Shown: positions 35,411 to 45,428 of the stretch, piece after piece | How positions within the stretch are numbered: position 1 is the first letter of the stretch | Layout: each line of letters opens with the position of its first letter | NCBI GenBank assembly: GCA_026168455.1 | Contig: CM047431.1 | Location: forward strand, 23,501,365-23,565,364 | Source of the DNA: Theocolax elegans | Taxonomy: Eukaryota; Arthropoda; Insecta; Hymenoptera; Cerocephalidae | Length of the DNA: 64,000 nt | Direction: 5' to 3' | Notes under the pieces: generated by a model | Told to the model about the DNA's origin: nothing | Database searches by the model: none | What the model saw: the letters and a program-made list of their open reading frames with translations, nothing else | Translations under genes and position numbers: made by a program

Positions 35411-36812
35411 TGGGACGCTGCACTGGGGATCAGGGTGCATGTTAATGAGGGTCAGCAATTAATATAAATAAAATAGGTATTTATTATAAAAAATAATAAT
35501 TATGGGGTGGCCGCCAGCCGCGTTATTACGCAACAACTAATCCGATAACTCGTGGGTTATCGCTAATTAGTTGGAGCTGTGCTCCGCTGTTGATATCCCG
35601 GTTCGCTGTAGGGAAGAGGAAGGGAAAGGATGGGACCAGGATCTCGCACATACGTAATTCGATACTCGGCGGTACCGTCGGCAGAGAGAGGTATTCACAC
35701 ACACCAACCTTTGCAAAGAATCCGGGACGCTCGGTCGGGAAGCTGTCGCTCTCTCTCTCTCTCTCTCTATCACACACGCTCGCTATTTCTCAAATATCCG
35801 GTACACAAGGAAGATTCGGCCTCTCGCGACTCGAATGTATCCGTTCAGAACGGCGGACCGCAGAGCTCTGCTCTCGGCGAGCTCGAGAGCTCCGTGTTCG
35901 TACCGCGCGCCTGCGCAGTACGTACTTGTGCGCGGCACCTTGATCTCGCGTCGCGCGAGTGAGTGGAGTGCCGCGGTGTTCAGGCTGTATCGGTATAAAT
36001 CGGCTGTATGGTGTATGGTGACCCGGTGCTGCTTCCGTCTCGGAGATGCTGTATACTTCTTCCTAGGTAATTATTACCTCGTTCCTTCTAGCGTTATTCA
36101 CTAAGTTGTACGGTGTGAGTTTTAGGTACGAACTCACCCGCCGCCGCATCGCTGCTCGGGGCCGATTCACCCCACTCCTCGACGACGTCAACCTCGGTGA
36201 CTGATAGCCTCTTCCTCTACAGCTAAAGGTAAATACTTTGTCGTGGGGATTACGCACGTATGCGTATTTATTTTATATACTGTGAAAGAGGTCTGCTATA
36301 TACGTTGTTTACGTATGACAACCTAACCTCATTCTACTCTATACTGTTCCTTGTACAGCTGTAGTATTTACATACAGCTGTATATCTTCTTCCTTGCTCC
36401 TCGTCCTCTTAATGCGTAATGTATTGATTATGTGGCTCTTTTACAGCTGTGTATTGTTGGCGTTGGAGGTTCTCCTGCTTCCTGCCTGGATACTACCTCA
36501 TCGCCTTGACTGCTGTACTGTGAAGCTTCGGAGAGTCCTGGAGGCTTCCTGGTGATCGCCTCCCTTTGAGTATTTTGCTTGCAGTGTCAGATTCGGAGGA
36601 GCCCACCTAAGGTTCTGAGCTCGCCCTGGCCTTCAACGTCAAGGCCAAGTGTTTTATGTGTGCCGTGCTTGGGATAGGGTTTTAGTCTGTGAGGGTAGGT
36701 AGGTCTTATTTACTGTGCGGGTAGGTAGGTGTAGGGAATTATATATGGGTAGGTAGGTGTTCGTTGTGGGTTCGATAGCTCGCTTTGGACATGTGCAAAG
36801 CACATTGTCACG
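35411..36812 (-). repeat. Gypsy-A 5' LTR
   Basis: It starts TGGGACGCTGCACTGGGGAT and ends CATTGTCACG (the last base differs from the A of the other LTR). It carries the empty site of the LINE insertion (GGTGTGAGTTTTAGG, 36111 on). Three GGGTAGGTAGGT motifs (36693, 36719, 36747) lie near the outer end, in the region expected to be the promoter-bearing U3. Confidence 0.95.
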
Positions 36813-38485
36813 ACGAATTAGGTAGCTAAACACGAGCGCTATATATAGATATAGGTATAGCCAATGACTCGAACGGCTGATACCCGCGCAATGAAAATCA
36901 GAATTCGGGAGAGAGTCGCGCTCGCAGGACTACCGAGTTACAAGAGAGAACACGACGACACGTGTGATAATATATCCCGGTTGAAATAGTTTTTCTCCAC
37001 GAGTTTTTCCGTGTGGTTTTACCGGGGTTTTACTTGACTATACCCGAGAGTTATATATTTCTTGTGTTATTTTAGTGTAGTTATTTTGTACACACGCACA
37101 AAACAGATTGATCGGTGGTCGAGGGATTCTCCCACCGACATTTTCGTTAAAACGGCAAAGAGATAGCGAGAGAGAGAGGAAGTGCTCTATTTCTTCGTAT
37201 TCGTGATCCGAAGAGAAGATAAAGTAAGTGGTACCACTTTTCGCTCGAGCGATAATTATCGCAGATTAATTAATTTATTTGACGCGATCATTCGTTTAGT
37301 TTTTTTTAAGAGTTAGTTCGAGTATCCCTTTTCCCCTCTCGCGTTGAGTCGACGTTTACTACTCAACCTCCGTGCGTATAATGACCTCAGACCATACTTA
37401 TTGTTATTCTATTTAATTAGTTATTCTACTTTATTTAATAAATCTGTTGATAGTGAATCGGTTATCAAATCGCGTTAATTTATAGATTCCAAGCCGACGC
37501 GTATATTTGTTCCTCCGTCATCCTTCGAGTCGTACATAAATATACGGACTCTCGCGAACTCACATTTAATTTTCTTTCCGTGGTCCATTTCAGGAAAGAT
37601 TATCATTGTTTTACCTGTCGTTGTTGGAAATCGAAATTCGATTTCCAAACAACTTTAACGGCAAGTGTGCGGACAGGTAACCGCAGCCGCTGCGCGGGAA
37701 ATTATGTTTATTTTGTTTAGTCATCGAGTACGTGATATCTAGTCGGCGATACTAGACAGGTTTGTTCACCACGAACTACGTGTATTCAAGACGGGCAACT
37801 CGATAATTTTTCCCCGGGCAAGCACACCGTTACAAATTGTATAATAATATTTGTTTTTGAGCAGCTTACAGGGGATTAGATGGGTACTAAAACAAGTGGA
37901 GATACTTTTCTACCACTCCAAGTTAAGTGCATAAATTTTTTTGCAATGATCATGCTAATAGATTCATCGTTGTAAGGCAACAAATATACATTTTTATTAA
38001 TATTTCGGGCACCTATCCAAGATATTTTGTCCATAAGACATCTTAGTGATTTAGACGCACTCTGGAAATTTATAGGCAGTTTCTGTATATAAAAAGACAT
38101 TTTTTAAACAGCATTAGGTTTTCAGAGTCCGGAGCAGACTTGCTGATTTTCACTATTTAAGGTTTTAATGGCGTACAAGATTATGACAGCATACATTTAT
38201 ATCTTTAAAAGTATGTTTAGTGAAAAGTTCAAAAAATTTTACAAAAAAAGTTATATTTATGTTTTTAGTGAAAAATTAATCCCCTGGGAGCTACAAATTC
38301 ATGAAAATGGGCATATAATGCAAAAAAGTGCAAAAATGTAACTTAAAATAATGGCACCAAAAAAATCTGAAAAAATTCAGGAGAACTACTGGATATCTCT
38401 AAAACATATTCCCATGGTTATAGCAATATTTATTTTTTTCATCTTTCATGTCACAGAGAACCACCAATATATATATATATATACT

Positions 38486-38574
38486 CAGGGTGAGAAAAAT
38501 GTATGGAAACCCTTTAAACCCTTTTAAACCTTTGGAAACATATCTAAGGGTTTCCATACTTTATCCATACCCTG
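38486..38574. mobile_element. Hairpin MITE, 89 bp, mariner-like ends
   Basis: The ends are CAGGGTG and CATACCCTG, with inner TGTATGGAAACCC pairing to GGGTTTCCATAC. The segment folds almost completely. TA-rich flanks fit a TA target. CAGGGT-type ends are common in Tc1/mariner MITEs. Confidence 0.75.
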
Positions 38575-38990
38575 TACATATGCAATACTGCCTATAAGTT
38601 TAGGATAATTTGTAAATATTTTATTTGAATGTGTATATTTTATCTAATGTTTACAAACCCGCAAGTTTTGACGAAAATATCGTAGATTAGAAAAATTAGT
38701 ACCATTAGTTATTAGTTATTTTTAAAAAAATTTAGCTAGTGGACGATTTTTTAGTAAAATTTAACAAATCCTCCCATTTAAAATAATGTAAATTTTTATT
38801 TAAATTTTATCTAAAATAGAAAACTATTGCTTAATCAGTTTCATTTTTGTTCAAATTTAATTAAAGTAATGCTGAGTTATATCAGTTAAAAGATAAAGAA
38901 ATATCCTGTATTATGTTTTTTTTTAATTCTTCTGCGATATTTTCTTTGAAAGTTGTGGATTGTTAAACATTACATGAAATATATATATAT
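38575..38990. other. No gene; AT-rich with flank repeat
   Basis: Non-coding. The stretch near 38595-38650 reappears inverted at about 42848-42910 (shared TAAGTTTAGGAT and TGTGTATATTT), so it belongs to a dispersed repeat. Confidence 0.5.
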
Positions 38991-40482
38991 TGTGACAAGG
39001 CAAGTGTGCCTGTCATGGTGCAAAGCGAGCACACGCATTCCTATCTACCTATTACCCAATATATCTACCTAAACCGTATACTAAACAAGCTTAGCACCGA
39101 GCACACATATCCCTAGCTACCCATTATAGAAGATAATCCCCTAAAGCCGAACAAGCTACACCCTGGAACAGAAGCGGAGCCAGCACACACAGGAGTCGAG
39201 GAAACCAGTAGCCACCAAGAGGCTACATGCAGGGCGAACAGCACTCGGAGAGACTGGATACATCAGCTGAGTACGCAGGCAGCACAAGAGCATGGACAGG
39301 GCATCGAGGTCCAAAGTACAAGGAAGACGGCTGTTGCAGCAATCATAACAGCATATCCGTAGTAGCCTCAATCCTAAAGGAGCCATCCAGCAGCAACTAA
39401 TTCGTACAGGGAGATCGTTGTAAAGCATAATAATAAGTATGTTTTCAACACTAAAAAGCAGATAGGAATACACAAGACTGTGTACAGGAGTAGAGGTGTA
39501 TAGGAGCCAGGGTTAGAGGTTTTGTGAGCATAAACAATGATCACATATACTAACTAAATAACAAGGCACCTGTCAAGTTACTCCTTACCGTATAATAGCA
39601 GCCGCGCAGTAGACCCGAGGAACAACCTCCGGATCCCACGTCGTGAAGAGACGTCTCAGCAGCCAAGAAGTCACGAAATAGAGAGAGACGGAGAAAGCGA
39701 CACGTACATATATCCGCCGAGCAGCCACGATTCGTTAACCACAGCAGTAAGGTTCGCTGTCCACCTGAAATAAACTCATGGATCGATTAGCCGATAAATA
39801 ACAAGGAACGAGGTAATAATTACCAAATAGCAGCCTCGTCGTCGCCAACCCGTCGTCGTCGTTGTCTCACTCGAACAGCCTAGCAGAACGCCAACAACAA
39901 CACCAAGCCGCTCTCGCTGTAAGGCCGCGCTCGCACTGCGCGGAGACGATCGCAACGCATGCGCGCGGCGCTCTTGCATGACGAAGGCAGAGAGCTCGAG
40001 AACACGGCCGTGATTAGACGTAAAGAGGCGAGATTTCGTGAGCCGTTCGACTGTTTTCCCGTACGATAAGCGAGTCCGAGAGTGTGCACCGGGTGCAACC
40101 CCGAGAGCGAATCTGCAGTATAAGGTTTGTGCAAAGTGCTACCCATACCCGTGTTCCTCTCCTCGTAAAGAGTGTGCCGCTATTTTCCCTTTTTGCGCGT
40201 ATTCGCACACGTGGCCGGCGTCGCCATTTTCGTCGATCGAGCGGATATTAGATCGTGCAATAGCTATATCGCCGTGCGTGAAATTATACCGAGCCAAACT
40301 ACGAGGCCTAACGACGTTATAATTAATTAAGCGTAATTGTAATAACTAGCAGCCGTTAATATATAGCCGCGAACACGACTGGCAACCGTGTACTTAATTT
40401 ATATCAGTTAATAAATTCTCTGCTTTTTTATAATTGATATCGATTTTATCACCCGCATCCTGATCCCCAGTGCCGTGTGACA
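38991..40482 (+). mobile_element. Solo gypsy LTR, plus orientation
   Basis: 1492 bp starting TGTGACAAGGCAAGTGTGCC and ending CCCAGTGCCGTGTGACA. The inner end contains CCTGATCCCCAGTG, the same as gypsy-A and the LTR at 6004 read in sense. The outer start resembles the 6004-7100 LTR (TGTGACAAGG). It sits in an (AT)n tract, so the ATAT flanks cannot prove a target duplication. ORFs inside are low-complexity LTR sequence, not genes. Confidence 0.85.
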
Positions 40483-42021
40483 ATATATATATGGGTGGTT
40501 CTCTGTGACATCGAAGATGAAAAAAATAAATATTGCTATAACTGTGGGAATATATTTTAGAGGTATCCAGTAGTTCTCCTGAATTTTTTTCAGATTTTTT
40601 GTGGGCCATTATTTTAAGTTACAGAGAGTCAAAATTGACATTTTAGCACTTTTTTGCATTATATGCCCATTTTCATGAATTTTTAGCTCCCAGGGGATGC
40701 ATTTTTCACTAAAAACATAAATATGACTTTTTTTGTAAAATTTTCCGAACTTTTCATTAAAAATACTTTTAAAGACATAATTGTATGCTGTCACACTCTT
40801 GTAAGCCATTTAAACCTTAAATAGTGAAAATCAGCAATTCTGCTCCGGACTCTGGTAACCTAATACTGTCTAAAAGATGTCTTTTTATAGTCAGAAACTG
40901 CCTAAAATTTGTGCACTTACCTTGGAGTGGTAGAAAAGTGTCTTCACTTGTTTCAGTAACCATCTAAACCCCTGTAAGCTGCTAAAAATACAAATATTAT
41001 TATATAAATGTAAAAAATTAATTTTTAAACATTTATAATGCTGAATTTTTAGTTTTACATTCCTTACAAGAATTATAATACTAATCTGAAGGATTACTAT
41101 AAATATATAAACATCATTATTACAATAACTGAATATACGTATTAAATACAAAAGATATATAAATAAATCGGATATATAATTATAATGAATAATATGATAA
41201 CGTGACAGTGACAAGTTTGTGAAATCTAAACAATGTATTGCTGAATAATAATAATAATAATGTTGATACTTTTATAGTAATCCTTCAGATTAGTATTATA
41301 ATTCTTGTAAGGGATGTAAAACTAAAAATTCAGCATTATAAATGTTTAAAAATTAATTTTTTACATTTATATAATAATATTTGTATTTTTAGCAGCTTAC
41401 AGGGGATAAGATGGATACTGAAACAAGTGAAGATACTTTTCTACCACTCCAAGGTAAGTGCACAAATTTTTTTGCAATGATCATGCTAATAGATTCATCG
41501 TTATAAGGCAACAAATATACATTTCTATTAATATTTCGGGCACTTTTCCCGGATATTTTGACCATAAGTGATCTTAATGATTTAGACCCACTCTGGAAAT
41601 TTTTAGGCAGTTTCTGACTATAAAAAGACATCTTTTAGACAGTATTAGGTTACCAGAGTCCGGAGCAGAATTGCTGATTTTCACTATTTAAGGTTTAAAT
41701 GGCTTACAAGAGTGCGACAGCATACGTTTATGTCTTTAAAAGTATTTTTAATGAAAAGTTCGGAAAATTTTACAAAAAAAGTCATACTTATGTTTTTAGT
41801 GAAAAATGCATCCCCTGGGAGCTAAAAATTCATGAAAATGGGCATATAATGCAAAAAAGTGCTAAAATGTCAACATTGACTCTCTGTAACTTAAAATAGT
41901 GGCCCAGAAAAAATCTGAAAAAATTCAGGAGAACTACTGGATACCTCTAAAACATATTCCCACAGTTATAGCAATATTTATTTTTTTCATCTTCGATGTC
42001 ACAGAGAACCACCCATATATA
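40483..42021. repeat. Palindrome family X, complete copy 2 (1.54 kb)
   Basis: The two arms of about 750 bases run from GGGTGGTTCTCTGTGACATC (near 40493) to its complement (near 42011), meeting near 41245. They are very similar, but the left arm lacks about 135 bases present in the right. Each arm has a short frame starting MAYKS (minus 40809-40609; plus 41699-41899). The right arm also has an antisense frame starting MSFY (41631-41389). The outward reading of each arm contains TTTTTAG and CAAG|GTAAGT around a short ATG-containing segment. No transposase is recognisable. Both ends lie in TA repeats. Confidence 0.85.
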
Positions 42022-42346
42022 TATAATTATCGGTATTTCCGAACTAAATGCTTTATTTTTGGAATAAAGCAGGCCCATTATACCCTTTGTCCACTATGGT
42101 TGGTGGAATTTCCCAGAGTAACGGTCTTTTTGAAAAATTAAAACAAAAATTAAAGACGTTTCGTCCTCGATCCCCAGTTTGGACTCCTCAGTAAGGAACT
42201 GGAGATCATACCTTAGACGCCTATCGCAAGATGAACTGCGACGCCAGCAAGATATTATGCGGCTATATATATGTAGAGGAGGACGACAATCTCTCCAACG
42301 AGTAAAGTCGTCTCCGTCTAGCGGTGAGAAAGACCACCAGCCAGAG
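42022..42346 (+). mobile_element. Family Y element, truncated copy (Ya)
   Basis: Starts ATTATCGGTATTTCCGAACT and is an almost exact reverse complement of 42490-42819. Only a handful of differences are visible over about 320 bases. It lacks the inner terminal repeat, ending at CCAGCCAGAGTG. It carries a frame beginning MDSSVRNWRSYLRRLSQDEL. Confidence 0.8.
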
Positions 42347-42418
42347 TGCGACGTATTAGACCGAGTCGCAGGTTTATTAAAACAAAATGAATTTAAACGT
42401 TCGGTGATAATATATATA

Positions 42419-42819
42419 TAATTATCGGTCTTTCCGAACTAAATGCTTTATTTTTGGAATAAAGCAGGCCGATTATACCCTTTGCCCACTCTGGCTGGTG
42501 GTCTTTCTCACCGCTAGATGGAGACGACTTTACTCGTTGGAGAGATTGTCGTCCTCCTCTACATATATATAGCCGCATAACATCTTGCTGGCGTCGCAGT
42601 TCATCTTGCGACAGGCGTCTAAGGTATGATCTCCAGTTCCTTACTGAGGAGTCCAAACTGGGGATCGAGGACGAAACGTCTTTAATTTTTGTTTTAATTT
42701 TTCAAAAAGACCGTTACTCTGGGAAATTCCACCAACCATAGTGGACAAAGGGTATAATGGGCCTGCTTTATTCCAAAAATAAAGCATTTAGTTCTGAAAT
42801 ACCGATAATTATATATATA
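42419..42819 (-). mobile_element. Family Y element, complete copy (Yb)
   Basis: 401 bp with ~80-bp TIRs: the left end starts ATTATCGGTCTTTCCGAACT, and the right end is its complement with small differences. It is bounded by TA repeats on both sides. It faces Ya, giving an inverted pair with a spacer of about 140 bases. It contains the same MDSSVRNWRSYL frame. No transposase. TIR length and the TA target suggest a non-autonomous DNA transposon. Confidence 0.8.
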
Positions 42820-43050
42820 TTAACACGGAACATTCAAATTCATTTTGTTTTAATTACATGAAATATACACATTTAAATGGAAAATCTCCAAATAATCCTA
42901 AACTTATGGATCGTACTGTATATATAATAAAAATATGTTATGCAGATATATATATATATATATAAATATAGATACAGTTATGCTTTTTTGCGCTACATTA
43001 CTTATAAACAGATTTTTAATGACGATTGAGCGCAAACTTAATATTATTGA
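42820..43050. other. No gene; repeat flank and TA microsatellite
   Basis: The first ~90 bases are an inverted relative of the Ya-Yb spacer and of 38595-38650. A TA run lies at about 42949-42968. Confidence 0.5.
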
Positions 43051-43200
<150 letters not shown>

Positions 43201-43292
43201 CTAAAAAATGTTTATACATAATAAAGGATTAGTTAAAAATTTATGCAAAACTAAGCTCTGCTGAAAAAATTAAAGTAGAATTTTAGCTTTTA

Positions 43293-43431
43293 CCTTTAGA
43301 CAGCCGGGATTTGAAAGAGCATATCGCCCTCAGAAAACTGGTATATAAGGTATCTTATATCAAGGATTGATAATGCACAAAGTGTCGATCAGGGGGTGCG
43401 TCAAAATATTGATTTTCCGGCAGTCTAAAGG
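43293..43431. mobile_element. piggyBac-type MITE (139 bp)
   Basis: The ends CCTTTAGACAGCCGG and CCGGCAGTCTAAAGG are complements with one mismatch. TTAA follows on the right and TTTA precedes on the left, close to the TTAA duplication of piggyBac. The TIR resembles that of the piggyBac at 15162 (CCTTTTGACTGCGG). No ORF. Confidence 0.75.
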
Positions 43432-44973
43432 TTAAATCACGGTTAAATACCAAAGCAAATCGAGGTGAATTCAGGAGAATCTAGCTCTATTTTAGCTGGG
43501 AATCTACCTCGATTTCTTCGGCAGGGTTACTTCAAATTCCAACTTCGCAAAGATATCAAAAATATATACGAACAGTTACGATTACATATTCGGTAAACTA
43601 ACTGACACGCTCTTATTTACTTGATAAACATAATACATATAATAACTAAAAATTTGTAAATTTTAAAGCATTTCTATGACGCAGGTTTTTTACCCTACGA
43701 ACCAATAAAATTAATGATTTATTGGGCTCGAATGTAACTTTATTCTTTTTCCACAATTTATTTCCTTTTCCTTATTGTTTCTCAAAATTTATCCTAATAA
43801 TATAGAAAACATTAGATTCTATCTGTTGGGCAGAATTAAAAAAAAATTATGTCAGTGATTAATTCAGTGTATAGAATTTATTCAGTGAATGGAATAGGGG
43901 GAGTGGCAGAGGTGAGGGTAATATGATAAAATGGTAATAAAATGGTGAAGAAGAAGGGTATTTGTAGTAGGGGTTGATATCGGGGAGCGATGAAGGAAAT
44001 AGTTGGTGGATGATGTTGGAAACGCTAGCAGGACGTGGTATATCAAGGTATATATTTCACGTTGACTCAAAGTAACAATAGACTTATTATGTATTGGAAA
44101 AAACTTTTATTGATGCCTGCCCTGTCCCATCATTTTCTATACTAATTTCCTTCATGTTTGGTTCAAAGGACCGTGACCTTCTAGGAGTGACTTATCTAAC
44201 CAAAGTGTGGGGCTCGCACTAATACAACTGAACATTACACTTCTCACGTACTACAAAATTCTATTACTTATGGCCCTCTCTCCATTCTTTTTTACACGTG
44301 CGACCGTCGCGTTTTCCTCGACAGATCACGATTTACTGGTGTTTATTAGTCCAACGAAATATGGAACTCGCTTCCCTTACCCCTACCTCTTAATACTTCA
44401 AATTTGCATAATGTATTCATATTCACTTAGAATAAGGTATTGCGCATCTGCGCAAGATATGTGCTTTTGACAATTTTCAGCGCACTTGTACTTTTCATGA
44501 CGATTCGTATATCTTACATGAGCTAATAATTGTGAGACTCAAAACTTTAACTGCACTGAATATTGGGTGTCAATGAACAACTGCTAGATTGCGGTAATGC
44601 TCCACACGCCGTACGTATTTTTGATTGGCTACAGCATTCGCAATAATTTTACGATCATAAGACGTTATAGTATGATTGAGAAGATGCTAAGAAAAAAAAA
44701 TGTTTGCATAAGTGCAGTTTCGGCAAAACATGTCTTAAATGAGCTAAGAATTATGAGAATAATATCCTTGAACAATATGCGTGACCGCTATATCATATTG
44801 ATGTTCCGCTAAAAGAACATACTGCTAATTGCGCAGTTTCTGGCGCAAGTGCGATTGTAATGATTCGACACATAGCACTTGCAGTAATCGAGAATATTTC
44901 AAACATTTTTCTATACGTACATATTAGTAATGACGTGTGACTCGTGAATATAATACTCGTGACAATACAATTT
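43432..44973. other. No gene seen
   Basis: AT-rich DNA. A 10-bp inverted pair AAATCGAGGT / ACCTCGATTT lies near 43460-43525. Frames here are short and unlike known proteins. This is where further protease exons or the lost 3' LTR of gypsy-C would be expected, and neither is visible. Confidence 0.45.
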
Positions 44974-45330
44974 TTACGTCACGTTTGATCGATTAGCTTC
45001 CCGAAATGTCCGAAAAAAACGCCCCAATTCACGCATTATGCGTTCCGAGGGATTCGATTGAGGGTGCCGTATCGAGCTATAGACAGGAGTAACAAAAAAA
45101 ACACCATTGTTGATTAAGAACTCGCGCCATTTAGTTGATACAAATTGGCTACAATGGTCGCTAAGAATGCGCTCCGGTCTTTTTATCGTTAAAAAATAGT
45201 TGTTTAGACTTCGAATACAAGCGCTCGTCGTTGCCTTTTTTAATGCGTACAAAACTACGTACCGCGAAAAAATGTCCAGTACTACTAAAATGTATTCTAC
45301 GCCACCAACCGATCGTGGGAGGGTCCACAA
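44974..45330 (-). pseudogene. Gypsy-C integrase core fragment
   Basis: It contains the three acidic sites in order: VVLDIFSRY, RILSDHCSQF and NPSERIMREL. It is in a different frame from the preceding polyprotein, and the C-terminal DNA-binding part is missing. Confidence 0.85.
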
Positions 45331-45428
45331 AGGTCTATAGCGATTAGCTGATTAGGTTCCGTCGCAATAACAGGTAAGAACGGTCCCGCCGCGTTTCTGT
45401 TCGCCGGTTTAATACGCTGACAAGTGTC

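Larger units (their letters stand above)
23803..36812 (-). mobile_element. Full-length gypsy element A (minus strand)
   Basis: The two LTRs (23803-28148 including a nested LINE, and 35411-36812) flank a 7262-bp interior with a primer-binding site, gag, protease, RT, RNase H, integrase and polypurine tract, all in minus-strand order. The target duplication is ACGA (23799-23802 and 36813-36816). Without the LINE and its duplication the element is about 10.1 kb. It is dead: a stop in gag, a stop just before the RT YLDD box, and frame changes in protease, RNase H and integrase. The LTRs are nearly identical apart from microsatellite length, so insertion was fairly recent. Confidence 0.95.
23767..37834 (+). 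mobile_element. Solo LTR of gypsy family B (B1), split by gypsy-A
   Basis: The left piece (23767-23802, starting TGTAATGGTGAG) and right piece (36817-37834, ending CACACCGTTACA) together make about 1054 bp. This matches B2 (51876-52919, 1044 bp) in order: start TGTAA-GG, ACGAATT, CACGAGCG, AAGTGGTACCACTT, GGACAGGTAACCG, end GTTACA. The flanking duplication is AATT. The last ~110 bases also match the LTR end of the family-B element at 61941. Gypsy-A sits inside with its own duplication, ACGA. Confidence 0.9.
22895..38472. repeat. Palindrome family X, copy 1, interrupted
   Basis: The left arm (22895-23545) and the right arm (about 23580-23766, resuming 37835-38472) are reverse complements of one another and match the complete copy X2 (40483-42021). 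The insertion splitting the right arm is the solo LTR B1 with a perfect AATT duplication (23763-23766 and 37835-37838). The outer part of the left arm is missing. Each arm carries the same two short frames that recur in X2 (starting MSFY and MADK/MAYK). Confidence 0.85.

Noticed and set aside
39156..40322. Frames of 60-105 codons on both strands
   Set aside because: They lie inside the solo LTR 38991-40482 and have low-complexity or arginine-rich translations.
43280..43330. Possible penultimate exon of the serine protease
   Set aside because: The donor-like GTAAAA and a cysteine-containing frame fall in the piggyBac MITE. The frame has a stop just upstream, and the cysteine spacing to GDSGG is atypical.
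44207..44812. Two plus-strand frames of 71-87 codons
   Set aside because: AT-rich, hydrophobic low-complexity translations without splice sites or family resemblance.
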